Translations under genes and position numbers: made by a program
Part shown: in pieces, positions 29,976-38,699 of the stretch
Numbering within the stretch: position 1 is the stretch's first letter
How the letters are laid out: the number at the start of each line of letters is the position of its first letter
NCBI RefSeq assembly: GCF_027625475.1
Contig: NZ_CP115174.1
Span: 2,887,001 to 2,951,000, forward strand
Direction: 5' to 3'
From: Sphingomonas abietis
GTDB taxonomy: Bacteria; Pseudomonadota; Alphaproteobacteria; Sphingomonadales; Sphingomonadaceae
DNA length: 64,000 nucleotides
The notes under the pieces: model-generated
What the model saw: only the letters and a program-made list of their open reading frames with translations
Told to the model about the DNA's origin: nothing
The model's database searches: none

Positions 29976-32003
29976 ATGAGGCGAGCAGCATTTCGTCCCG
30001 GCCGCAAGGCCATCTGGTTGCTGTTGATGACAGCGCCAGCCACCGCCCATGCGGCGGACAGGATGATCAGCTCGCCGGATGGCCGCGTCTCGGTCTCGGT
30101 CGGCCTCGGCGACCAGGCAGCTTTGACCTATCGCATCGCCTTCGACGGCAAGACCGTGATCGCCCCCTCGCCCGTCGGCCTCACGCTCGCGGGCGATCCC
30201 GCCACCCCCGAAGCGGGCCGTATCCTGAACGGGATGCACATCCTCTCCGTCGAACAGGGCCGGGGCCGCGACAGCTATGCGCCCGTCACCGGCAAGACCA
30301 GCCATGTCGATGACGGCTATGCCCAGATCATCGTCCATGCCGAGCAGCAGGGCGGCGGCCACCGCAAGCTCGATCTCGTCGTCCGCGCTTATGACACCGG
30401 GGCCGCCTTCCGGCTGGTGCTGCCCGCGCAGCCCGGACTCGCCGACGTCCGCATCGCCTCCGAGGAGACGCAGTTCAATTTCCCGGCCGACTATCCGTGC
30501 CTCGGCCTCAATCTCGGCCGCTATCATAATAGCCATGAGGGCGAGTTCGATCCGATCGATGCCCGGCATATCCGGCCCCACGCGCTCTACGATCTGCCGC
30601 TGGTGTGTCGCGCCGAGGGCGCGAGCTTGGCGCTGACCGAAAGCGATCTCGCCGACTATGCCGGCGCCTATCTTTCCGGTCGCGGCGATGGGGGACTGGG
30701 CGTGGCGATCAACCTGACGCCGCGTGTCGACGATCCCGCCGTGGCGGTGAGCACCCCAATGACAGCGGCCGGCGTCGCGACGCCGTGGCGCGTGGTGATG
30801 CTGGCCGAACGCCCGGAAACGCTGATCGAATCCAATCTGGTGGACGATCTCGCGGCGCCGTCGCGCATCGCCGACACGGATTGGATCGTGCCCGGCAAGG
30901 CGGCGTGGGACTGGTGGTCCGGGCCGCTGATCCCCGGCCTATCGCTCCCCGACACCGCCCACCCGCCGCATGACGACGCGACCTACCGGCGCTTCATCGA
31001 TTTCGCCGGCCGCTTCCATCTGCCCTACATGCTGATCGACGAAGGCTGGGCAAAGGGGGCCGGTGGTGCCGGCGTGGTCCGGCCGGATTCGGACATCACG
31101 CGGACGGCACCGGGCGTGAACCTGCCGGCGCTGGTCGGCTATGCGAAGGCGCGCGGCGTCGGCCTGTGGCTGTGGGCCAATTGGCAGGCGCTCGACCGGC
31201 AGATGGATCAGGCGCTTCCGCTCTACGAAGCGCTCGGCATCAAGGGCATCAAGATCGATTTCATGGACCGCGAGGATCAGGACATGGTGGCCTTCACCCC
31301 CCGCCTGCTCGCCGCCGCCGCCGCGCATCATCTGATGGTCGATCTCCACGGCGCCTATGTGCCGCGCGGGCTGGAGCGCAGCTATCCGAACCTGATGACC
31401 CAGGAGGGCGTGATGGGCGCCGAATATAACAAATGGAGCCGGCGCGTCACCGCCACCCACAATGTCAGCCTCGCCTACACGCGCGGCCTGCTCGGGCCGA
31501 TGGATTATACGCCGGGCGGCTTCCGTAACGTCACGCCCGCGCAGTTCGAGCCGCGCGATGTCGGCCCCGAGGTGATGACGACGCGGGCGCAGCAGCTGGC
31601 GCTCTACGTGGTCTACACCAGCCCGTTCGCCAGCCTCGCCGACGCGCCGAGCGCCTATGAGACGGCCGACCTCCAGCCCGTTCCGGGGGCCGATTTCCTC
31701 AAGGCGGTGCCGACATCATGGGACGAGACGCGCGCGCTGGCCGGCGATTTCGGCCATTATGTCGCGGTCGCGCGGCGCAAGGGGCGGCAATGGTATGTCG
31801 GCGCGATCAACGACGAGACCGCGCGCAGCATCACGCTGCCGCTCGGCTTCCTCGGCACCGGCACCTGGTCGCTCCAGCGTTGGACGGACGGCGAGACGCC
31901 GGCCCAGATCGTCACCGATCAGGCGAATGTCGATAGCAAGGGCACGCTGACGCTCGATCTGGCGTCGGGCGGCGGCGCAGCATTGGTGCTGACGCCGCGC
32001 TAG
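29976..32003 (+). CDS. GH97 glycosidase, retaining alpha-galactosidase-like
   Basis: 675 residues from the ATG at 29976, which has GGGAGG nine bases upstream; ATGs at 29934 and 29967 are alternatives. A signal peptide (MRRAAFRPGRKAIWLLLMTAPATAHA) sends it to the periplasm. It has the GH97 layout: an N-terminal beta-sandwich (about 20-275), a TIM barrel with IVPGKAAWDWWSG, YMLIDEGWA and GIKGIKIDFMDREDQDMV, then NLMTQEGVMGAEYNKW, and a C-terminal beta domain. The Asp in KIDFMDRE matches the nucleophile position of retaining alpha-galactosidase members; inverting SusB-type enzymes lack it there (from memory of the family). It is first gene of the carbohydrate locus. Confidence 0.85.
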   Translation: MRRAAFRPGRKAIWLLLMTAPATAHAADRMISSPDGRVSVSVGLGDQAALTYRIAFDGKTVIAPSPVGLTLAGDPATPEAGRILNGMHILSVEQGRGRDSYAPVTGKTSHVDDGYAQIIVHAEQQGGGHRKLDLVVRAYDTGAAFRLVLPAQPGLADVRIASEETQFNFPADYPCLGLNLGRYHNSHEGEFDPIDARHIRPHALYDLPLVCRAEGASLALTESDLADYAGAYLSGRGDGGLGVAINLTPRVDDPAVAVSTPMTAAGVATPWRVVMLAERPETLIESNLVDDLAAPSRIADTDWIVPGKAAWDWWSGPLIPGLSLPDTAHPPHDDATYRRFIDFAGRFHLPYMLIDEGWAKGAGGAGVVRPDSDITRTAPGVNLPALVGYAKARGVGLWLWANWQALDRQMDQALPLYEALGIKGIKIDFMDREDQDMVAFTPRLLAAAAAHHLMVDLHGAYVPRGLERSYPNLMTQEGVMGAEYNKWSRRVTATHNVSLAYTRGLLGPMDYTPGGFRNVTPAQFEPRDVGPEVMTTRAQQLALYVVYTSPFASLADAPSAYETADLQPVPGADFLKAVPTSWDETRALAGDFGHYVAVARRKGRQWYVGAINDETARSITLPLGFLGTGTWSLQRWTDGETPAQIVTDQANVDSKGTLTLDLASGGGAALVLTPR

Positions 32004-32492
32004 GCCGTGCAGGTCATTGCGGACGGTCGCCTATCGCCCCAAGAGGCGCCCCTTCGCCATAGCTCGTCACCCCGGACTTGATCCGGGGTCCAGTTCCTTG
32101 GATTTCGGGTGGACACGGAAGAAGCTGGATCCCGGATCAAGTCCGGGATGACGGAGAATGGAATGACTGCGTCCTCACCAGATGCGGACATTTGATTATA
32201 TCGTCACCCCGGCCCTGAGCCGGGGTCCAGCTGCTTTCAGGCGAGCGTGGCGAACAGATCTTGCCAGTCTGGATTCCCGCTTTCGATCAATGCAACCTTC
32301 CAGTGATCGTGCCACGATAACGACCTGCCATCATGTAGATCCAGCCGCCGGTCATCAGATCCGTTCCCATCCTTCGCATGGAAAGCGAAGACAAGCTGGA
32401 CCCCGGGTCAAGCCCGGGGTGACGCGACCGAGATCAATCGCTTCCCACCACTCCCGGCCATTTCACAATGGCCGCTCATTCGTCCACGCATC
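32004..32492. other. 489-base intergenic region with four REP palindromes, no gene seen
   Basis: Lies between the convergent ends of the GH97 and halogenase genes. Apart from the four palindromes listed separately I see no convincing coding sequence: the frames that stay open are short and cross the repeats. Confidence 0.7.
32067..32424. repeat. Cluster of four REP elements in alternating orientation
   Basis: Copies at 32067-32093, 32125-32153, 32202-32230 and 32396-32424. Each is a palindrome of the type TCACCCCGG-N-CCGGGGTCCAG or its reverse complement; orientations alternate (+, -, +, -), giving two head-to-head pairs (BIME-like). The second copy is a slightly diverged GATCCCGG..CCGGGATGA form. 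REP clusters of this type are common in sphingomonads. No RAYT (TnpA_REP) transposase is in the window. Confidence 0.85.
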
Positions 32493-34055
32493 CTAGGCCC
32501 GGCTATTCCCCTGCGACGCGGCGGCGAAATGGGCGGCCGCATAATCGCGGTGGGTGGACGCGCTCGCGACCCCTTCGGCGATCTTCTCGCGGATGCGGTC
32601 GAAGGCGCCGGATATCTGATCGGGCGTGAAGAAATCGGCGAGTGGATCCCAGCGCTCCGGCAGCAGCCCCAGCCCGGCGAACAGCGACAGCCAGCTCGGA
32701 TCCTGAAACGAATCCCATTCATACCGCACCATCCGGCCACGGCTGGTGAACATCCGGATCTTGTGGGCGAGCTTGTCGGGCAGCGGTGTATCGCGACAGC
32801 CCTGCCACAAGGGCTCGTTCGCCCGCTTATTGCCCCAATAATGCAGCAGCAGGAAATCGCGCACCCGCTCATATTCCAGCGTGCTGATGCGGTTGTAGTC
32901 CGCCGCCAGCGCGGGATCGAAATGGCGATCGGGGAAGAGCTGGAGCAGCCTTTCGATGCCCGAATGGATCAGCGTGATGCTGGTCGATTCCAGCGGCTCG
33001 AGGAACCCGGCGGACAGCCCGATCGCCACGCAATTGCCGCTCCAGAACTGGCGGCGATGGCCGGCGGTGAAGCGGATGAGGTTCGGTTCGGCCAGCGCCT
33101 CGCCCTCCAGCCGCCCGATCAGCGTCGCCACCGCCTCGTCGTCGGAGATATGCCGGCTCGCATAGACATAGCCATTGCCGACGCGATGCTGGAGCGGGAT
33201 GCGCCATTGCCAGCCGGCCGCCAGCGCAGTCGAACGGGTGTAAGGCTCGAACCCGCCGCCCGGGGCATGGGCGCAGGGGATCGCCGCCGCCCGGTCGCAG
33301 GGCAGCAGGTCAGTCCAGTCGATGAAGGGCTCACCCAGCGCCTGGCCGAGCAGCAGCGAGCGGAATCCGCTGCAATCGACGAACAGATCGCCGCGGATCG
33401 CGCCGGCCTCCTCGGTATCGATCGCGGCGATGTGCCCGCTCTGGGGATCGCGGGTGACGGCGCGGACGCGGGCATCGACATGGCGGACGCCGCGCGCCAT
33501 CGCCACCTCTGCGAGATAGCGGGCGTAAAGCCCGGCATCGAAATGCACCGCCCAATCGAAGAAGGCATAATCCGGCGCCGGGCGGGGCGGCGGCAGGAAA
33601 CGATCGGCATAAGCGAGCTGGGTGGCGAGGCAATAATCGTCGATCGGCCGCAGATCGCCGCCGGCCCGCAGCTTGAGCCAATATTGGTGGAAGGCGACGC
33701 CGTTGGACGGGGTGCCGTAGAGACCGAAGGGGTGGAAGAAGCGGCTGCCCTCCCCCGCCCAGCCATCGAAGGCGATGCCGAGCTTGATGGTGGCGTGGCT
33801 CGCCCGCATCACCGCGGCCTCGTCCAGCCCGGCCTCGCGGAAATAATCGCGGATCGCCGGCGTCGTCGCCTCGCCGACGCCGATCGTGCCGATGCTGGAG
33901 GATTCGACCAGCGTGATCGCCACGCCCAGCCCCTCCAGCCGCTTGGCCATCAGCGCCGCCGTCATCCAGCCCGCCGTGCCGCCGCCGACGATCACCACCG
34001 AGCGGATCGGATCGCCCGATCGGCCCGCACCCGTCTCTGCGCTTACTTGCACCAT
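32493..34055 (-). CDS. Flavin-dependent 'tryptophan halogenase' family protein of a TonB carbohydrate locus
   Basis: 520 residues from the ATG at 34055, six bases after GGGAG; a GTG at 34070 and an ATG at 34058 are alternatives. FAD-binding GGGTAGW is at 24-30. The halogenase signatures are intact: Lys91 (ATIKLGI, the lysine that forms the haloamine) and WQWRIP (282-287), the WxWxIP motif; the LEPLESTS segment near the chloride site is also present. It should halogenate an electron-rich substrate with FADH2 from a separate reductase, but none is nearby. It lies 106 bases downstream of the TonB receptor on the same strand. The real substrate of members in sugar loci is unknown. Confidence 0.88.
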   Translation of the reverse strand: MVQVSAETGAGRSGDPIRSVVIVGGGTAGWMTAALMAKRLEGLGVAITLVESSSIGTIGVGEATTPAIRDYFREAGLDEAAVMRASHATIKLGIAFDGWAGEGSRFFHPFGLYGTPSNGVAFHQYWLKLRAGGDLRPIDDYCLATQLAYADRFLPPPRPAPDYAFFDWAVHFDAGLYARYLAEVAMARGVRHVDARVRAVTRDPQSGHIAAIDTEEAGAIRGDLFVDCSGFRSLLLGQALGEPFIDWTDLLPCDRAAAIPCAHAPGGGFEPYTRSTALAAGWQWRIPLQHRVGNGYVYASRHISDDEAVATLIGRLEGEALAEPNLIRFTAGHRRQFWSGNCVAIGLSAGFLEPLESTSITLIHSGIERLLQLFPDRHFDPALAADYNRISTLEYERVRDFLLLHYWGNKRANEPLWQGCRDTPLPDKLAHKIRMFTSRGRMVRYEWDSFQDPSWLSLFAGLGLLPERWDPLADFFTPDQISGAFDRIREKIAEGVASASTHRDYAAAHFAAASQGNSRA

Positions 34056-34161
34056 CATCGTCTCCCGCACGCCGCATCGTCGCCCGGCACCACCGACAGA
34101 AAGCCCGCCCGTCTCCGCGGCGAAGCGGATCGGGGCGGGCCAGGCAGGGGAAGATTGCGCC

Positions 34162-37100
34162 TTAGAACTTCATCCGCGCGCCGAGCGTGTAGCGGCGCTC
34201 ATAGATGTTGTTGTAGGCATGCTCGTCCGTCCAGGTGAGGTAATATTTCTCATATTCCCCCGTCAGGTTCGAGCCCTGGGCGTAGACCGTGAAGTGCGAA
34301 TTCAGATCGTAGCTGATCGACGCATCGAGATAATTGGTCGGCTTCTGGTACAGCTCCAGCCCGACGAGACCGCCGAAGTCCTGCGAGACGGCGCGCTTGG
34401 AGCGGAAGTTCCAGGCGAGGCGGGCCTGGAAATGATTGTCCTGATAATAGCCGACCAGGTTGGTCTGGAGCTTGGAGTTATCCTGGAACGGGATGCTCTT
34501 GCCGGCCAAATCCTTCTGTCCCGAATTGGACGGCGAGAAGGTGATGTTGGTGTCGATGCCGAAATTGCGCAGGAAATGCGGCATGAAGGACAGATCGCCG
34601 AACGACTGCTTCCACTGGCCTTCCAGCCCCTTCAGCGTGCCGCCGTCACCCTGGATCGGGGTGCTGATCGACACCGAGCGGCCGCGCACCACGCCGTCAT
34701 TGTCCGGCAGATCGGTGCGGATCACCGAGCCCTGCTGGATGAAGCTGTCGACCTTGATGTAGAAGGCGGCGACGCTCAGCAGGCTGGAGCGGCCGACATA
34801 CCATTCGAGCGACGCATCGAAATTGTCCGCGCGCCACGGATCGAGATTGGGATTGCCCGTCGAATTGCCGCCGGTCACCCGGAACACCGGCGTCGCGCCG
34901 CTGGTGTCGATCGCATAGTTCGGCGTCAGGCCACCGCCCCACTGATCGAGGTTGAGCAGCGTCATCGTCCGGGTGAAGGCCAGGCGCAGCTTCAGCTTCT
35001 CGGTCAGGTCGAAGGCGGCGTTGAACGACGGCAGATAGTCGGTGAAGCTGCGCTTGGTCTGGGTCGTCCCCGCGACTTCGCCGGCGACACCATAAGGCTG
35101 CGGATTGCCGGTGATGTACTGGAGGATATCCAGCCGGGTGTTGATGATCTTGATGCCGGCATTGCCGGCGAACGGAATGCCGAACAGATCGCCCTTGAAG
35201 TCCATCTGCGTATAGCCGGTGATCTGCTTGACGCCGACGCGATAGGAGGCGCCGGGGTTCATCACCTCGACATTGCCCGGATAATATTGGTTCTGGAACT
35301 TCTCCGCATTGTCCTGCGCGGCCGGGTTCAGGACATAGACGCCGGGCAGGCCGTTGGCCGGCGGCTTCACCTGGATGATGGTGTTGCCGAAGGACGGATC
35401 GGTCGCCGGGCGGGTCAGCCCTGCGGTGTAATAGCCATCGGCGGCGCCGGCATTGCAGCTGTCGGCGTTGATCGGAACGTCGAAGCCCTTCCACTTGACC
35501 AGGCAGCCGCCCGGCTGGCTGGCATCGCCCGCATAGAGCGGCGCGGCGCGATCGAAGGCGAAATCGCTGTTGGAACGCTCGCTGTAGCGACCGCCGAACT
35601 CGAACTTCAGATTCTCGTTCGCTTCGTAGGAGGCATCGGCGCGGATGACCTTGAGATCACCCTTCTCGCGATAATTGCCTTCGGACGACATCGTCTTGAG
35701 CGCATAGTTGCTCGGATCGCCGAGCAGCGTGGTCAGCTGGGTCGGCAGGGTGAAGACTGGCTGGCTGCCCGAGAAATCGACGGTCGAGTGGAGCGAGTTG
35801 GCACCAGCGAGCGTGTCGACGGTGTAGCCACCCGGATTGAACGGCCGGTTGCCGCCGAGCGAAGCCGGATAGCGGCCAATACCGCCGGCTTCCCACTGGA
35901 GGCCGTTGGACGGGCTGAACTGGACATAGCTCTGATCGTAATTCTGGAAGGCCTTGCCGTAGATGCCGCGCAACGATGCCTTGAAGCGGCCGCCATTGTC
36001 ATATTTCAGCTGGATATTATAATCCTGCGACTGCGACAGATAGCGGTTGTTCTGCGAATAAGACGAGAAATCGCCCAGATCGTAATTATAGACCTGGACC
36101 GTGTTGAGATGATAGCTGCCGCCATCGGGGCCGGTGACGATCGCGCCGGTATCGCGCGAGGCCCCCGGCACGAACTCGGCCGCCTGCCAGTTGATGTCCT
36201 GCTGCTGGACGCCGGCGATATGATCATGCTGATCCTGCCGCGTGAAGAAGCCGTCGGCGGTCAATTCCAGGGAATCGCTGATCCGCCATTGCGCCGAACC
36301 ATTGATGCCGAGGCGCTGCCGCTCGGTGACGGTATTGAACGCCTCGAAGCCCTGCGGCACGATGAAGGCGTCATTGGCATCGCCATCGCCGTTGATGTCG
36401 ATGCCACCGGCGACCGGCGTGCCGTGCGGCCGGTTCGACGGCGAGAAACCGCCGGTCGTCGTCGCGTCGGCGCCCTCGTCATGATAGGTCGCGCCGTAAT
36501 TGCTGAGGATGCCGTTCTGCGAGTTGGACAGATGCTCGTCGGTATAGGCCGCCGACAGCAGGAAGCCGACCGACTCGCCATGCCAGGCGATCAGGCCGTT
36601 GACGCTCGGATCCTTCTTCTTGGTCTTGTCGCCATAGAGGCCCTCGGCGTCGATCGCGGCGGTGATCCCGCGCTTGAGATCGAACGGCCGGCGGGTGCGC
36701 AGATTGACCGTACCGGTGATGCCGGCATCGAGCAGATCGGCGGTCGAGGACTTGATGACGTCCGCGCCCGAGAAGAGCTGCGAGGGCACGTCGTTGAAGT
36801 TGGGCTGGACGCTGTTGATCGAATTGGCGCCGAGATATTGCTCGCCGTTCAGCAGCGTCGTCACTTCCGGCAGGCCGCGGATGTTGATCGACGAGCCCTC
36901 GCCCGCATCGCGCCGGATCTCGACGCCCGGGATGCGCTGGAGCGAGTCCGAGATGGTGACGTCGGGCAGCTTGCCGATGTCCTCCGCCGAGATCGAGTCG
37001 GTCACCGAGGTCGCATCGCGCTTCAGCATCACGGCGCGCTGCTGCGAGGCGCGGATGCCGGTGACGATGATCTCGCTCGTGGCGGTGGCGCCCGATCCCG

Positions 37101-37323
37101 GTTCGGCGACCGTCGGGGTGGCGGTGGGGTCCGGCGTCGCGCCGGTCGCGGGCGTGGTGGTCGCCGTCGGATCGGGCGTGGTCGCGTTGGCGGCGGCCGG
37201 ATCGGCCGTGACCGGGCCGGCGGCAGCCGGCATGGCGGTCTGTGCGGCGGCGGCGCTCGCCAGACTGGCGGCGGATACGGCCGCCAGAAGTGCAAAGCGC
37301 GCAGAAACTGTGCTCTTGATCAT
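34162..37323 (-). CDS. TonB-dependent outer-membrane receptor
   Basis: 1053 residues. The signal peptide (about 1-28) is followed by a Pro/Thr/Asp/Ala-rich linker (about 30-80). A TonB-box-like region reads SEIIVTGIRASQQRAV; the plug has SISAEDIGKLPDVTISDSLQRIPGVEI and GSSINIRGLPEVTTLLNGEQ. The C-terminal 22-strand-type barrel ends NNIYERRYTLGARMKF with the terminal Phe needed for outer-membrane insertion. It imports a ligand with energy from TonB-ExbBD; the surrounding glycosidases suggest an oligosaccharide. The upstream region has an AT-rich motif shared with two other promoters of the locus. Confidence 0.95.
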   Translation of the reverse strand: MIKSTVSARFALLAAVSAASLASAAAAQTAMPAAAGPVTADPAAANATTPDPTATTTPATGATPDPTATPTVAEPGSGATATSEIIVTGIRASQQRAVMLKRDATSVTDSISAEDIGKLPDVTISDSLQRIPGVEIRRDAGEGSSINIRGLPEVTTLLNGEQYLGANSINSVQPNFNDVPSQLFSGADVIKSSTADLLDAGITGTVNLRTRRPFDLKRGITAAIDAEGLYGDKTKKKDPSVNGLIAWHGESVGFLLSAAYTDEHLSNSQNGILSNYGATYHDEGADATTTGGFSPSNRPHGTPVAGGIDINGDGDANDAFIVPQGFEAFNTVTERQRLGINGSAQWRISDSLELTADGFFTRQDQHDHIAGVQQQDINWQAAEFVPGASRDTGAIVTGPDGGSYHLNTVQVYNYDLGDFSSYSQNNRYLSQSQDYNIQLKYDNGGRFKASLRGIYGKAFQNYDQSYVQFSPSNGLQWEAGGIGRYPASLGGNRPFNPGGYTVDTLAGANSLHSTVDFSGSQPVFTLPTQLTTLLGDPSNYALKTMSSEGNYREKGDLKVIRADASYEANENLKFEFGGRYSERSNSDFAFDRAAPLYAGDASQPGGCLVKWKGFDVPINADSCNAGAADGYYTAGLTRPATDPSFGNTIIQVKPPANGLPGVYVLNPAAQDNAEKFQNQYYPGNVEVMNPGASYRVGVKQITGYTQMDFKGDLFGIPFAGNAGIKIINTRLDILQYITGNPQPYGVAGEVAGTTQTKRSFTDYLPSFNAAFDLTEKLKLRLAFTRTMTLLNLDQWGGGLTPNYAIDTSGATPVFRVTGGNSTGNPNLDPWRADNFDASLEWYVGRSSLLSVAAFYIKVDSFIQQGSVIRTDLPDNDGVVRGRSVSISTPIQGDGGTLKGLEGQWKQSFGDLSFMPHFLRNFGIDTNITFSPSNSGQKDLAGKSIPFQDNSKLQTNLVGYYQDNHFQARLAWNFRSKRAVSQDFGGLVGLELYQKPTNYLDASISYDLNSHFTVYAQGSNLTGEYEKYYLTWTDEHAYNNIYERRYTLGARMKF

Positions 37324-37494
37324 GCTATCCCCTTCTCGCTGCCAGCGGCAGCTTGCTCGCCGATTTAGCGGGGATCGAGATCATGCCTGGACGCACATAT
37401 GGCGTCTGGCCGCACCCTCCCCCCAACGTGCCGGACGGTTTCCCCGCCTCGATCAGCCTGGTCTTTTTGGCGGCGACTGTGCCGCCCGTCAATA

Positions 37495-37518
37495 TTAAAA
37501 ATAACAAATTTCTTAAAG
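37495..37518 (-). promoter_or_regulatory. AT-rich motif upstream of the TonB receptor gene
   Basis: Read on the minus strand, it begins CTTTAAGAAATTTGTTATTTTTAA. The core AGAAAT..TTG..TTTTT also occurs at 38671-38687 and 43608-43629. Candidate operator of the ROK regulator of this locus (inference). Confidence 0.4.
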
Positions 37519-37534
37519 CTGCCTGAACGAAGCG

Positions 37535-38458
37535 TCAGACGCCGGCGGGCGCCGCCTGTCCGGCCTTCGCTGCGTCGAGCGCCAGCGCGATCGCGCCCAG
37601 CGGGCCGGCCTGGTCGCCCAGCGCCGGGGACGCGATGAAGCGCTCGATCCGGCCGGTGACGGCGATCGCATCGCCATAGCCGGCCAGGCTGGCGACGAGC
37701 CTCTGTCGCACCATCGGCAGGATCTGCGGCTGCCGTGTCACCACGCCGCCGCCGATCAGGATGCGCTCCGGCACCGCCGTCATCACGAGATTGTGGCACA
37801 TCCCCGCCAGCGTGTGCGCGACCGCCGCCCAGACCGGATCGTCGGCGGCGATCTCGGATGCCGGGCGGCCGCTGCGCTGCTCGATCGCGAAGCCCGAGGC
37901 GAGCCCCTCGACGCAATCGCCATGGAAGGTGCAGGCGCCGGGCCATGCGTCACCGGGCATCCGGGCGACATGCATGTGCCCCGCCTCGGGATGGCCGAGC
38001 CCGCGCACCGAACGCCCCCCGACGACGATGCCGGCGCCCACCCCCGTACCCACGGTGATGTAGGCGAACGACGACAGCCCCTTGGCGCCGCCCCAGCGGC
38101 CCTCGGCCAGCGCGGCGCCGGCCACGTCGGTGTCGATCGCGGTCGGCAGGCCGGTGCTGCGGGCGAAGCGCTGCGCGACGCTGGCATTCTTCCAGCCCGG
38201 CTTGGTCGTCGCGGTGATGTGGCCATAGGTCGGCGAGTCGGGATCGAGATCGATCGGGCCGAAGCTCGCCAGGCCGAGCGACACCGGGCGATGATCGGTC
38301 ATCCAGTCATCGAGCACCCGTTCGATCGCACCCAGCGTCTCGCCCGGCTCGGTCGTCGGGATGCGGTGCTGAGCGATGATCGCGTCCGGCCCGGAGGCGA
38401 GCGTACACACGCATTTGGTGCCACCCAGCTCCACGCCGAGATAGGTGATGTCGGTCAT
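37535..38458 (-). CDS. ROK-family sugar kinase (fructokinase/mannokinase type)
   Basis: 307 residues. The ATP-binding start LGVELGGTKCVCTLA and AYITVGTGVGAGIVVGG are typical of ROK kinases. The zinc-binding motif of the bacterial fructokinase subgroup is present as GHMHVARMPGD..CTFHGDCVEGLASG. It phosphorylates a hexose at C6 in the cytoplasm; in this subgroup fructose and mannose are known substrates. In this locus it could activate mannose released by the GH2 enzyme (inference). It is upstream of, and co-directional with, the TonB receptor, separated by 211 AT-rich bases. Confidence 0.88.
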   Translation of the reverse strand: MTDITYLGVELGGTKCVCTLASGPDAIIAQHRIPTTEPGETLGAIERVLDDWMTDHRPVSLGLASFGPIDLDPDSPTYGHITATTKPGWKNASVAQRFARSTGLPTAIDTDVAGAALAEGRWGGAKGLSSFAYITVGTGVGAGIVVGGRSVRGLGHPEAGHMHVARMPGDAWPGACTFHGDCVEGLASGFAIEQRSGRPASEIAADDPVWAAVAHTLAGMCHNLVMTAVPERILIGGGVVTRQPQILPMVRQRLVASLAGYGDAIAVTGRIERFIASPALGDQAGPLGAIALALDAAKAGQAAPAGV

Positions 38459-38625
38459 CGCGCGAACGATCGGCTATGATGGTGAGACCCTGAAATCATC
38501 CTGCTCCCAGCCTTGCCCCGCACCCGGCGGCGGCCCCTTTTCCGCACACGATATTCCGGTGGCGGCGGTTTTTTCACTGACGGCACCTGTCGCGAAAAAA
38601 AATGAAGATTGGAAGAAGTATTTTT

Positions 38626-38636
38626 GGCATGATGCC
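38626..38636. promoter_or_regulatory. GGCATGATGCC palindrome upstream of the GH2 gene
   Basis: Five-base arms with a one-base centre, about 64 bases before the GH2 start, within an unusually AT-rich stretch (38561-38690). Possible operator; also compatible with chance. Confidence 0.3.
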
Positions 38637-38670
38637 TCCCATACGGATGTCGGTGCTCGCGCCGACGGCC

Positions 38671-38687
38671 GAAAAACAATAATTTCT
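38671..38687 (-). promoter_or_regulatory. AT-rich motif upstream of the GH2 gene
   Basis: On the minus strand it reads AGAAATTATTGTTTTTC, matching the AGAAAT..TTG..TTTTTC core at 37495-37518 and 43608-43629. It lies 13 bases before the ATG and touches the ribosome-binding site, a position suited to repression. Confidence 0.4.
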
Positions 38688-38699
38688 GGGGAGTCCTGC

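Noticed and set aside
32493..34055. Halogenase as part of a natural-product cluster
   Set aside because: No synthetase, reductase or tailoring genes nearby; the setting is a TonB carbohydrate locus.
33886..37368. 1160-codon open frame antisense to the TonB receptor
   Set aside because: Shadow of the receptor gene, whose signal peptide, plug and barrel end are clear.
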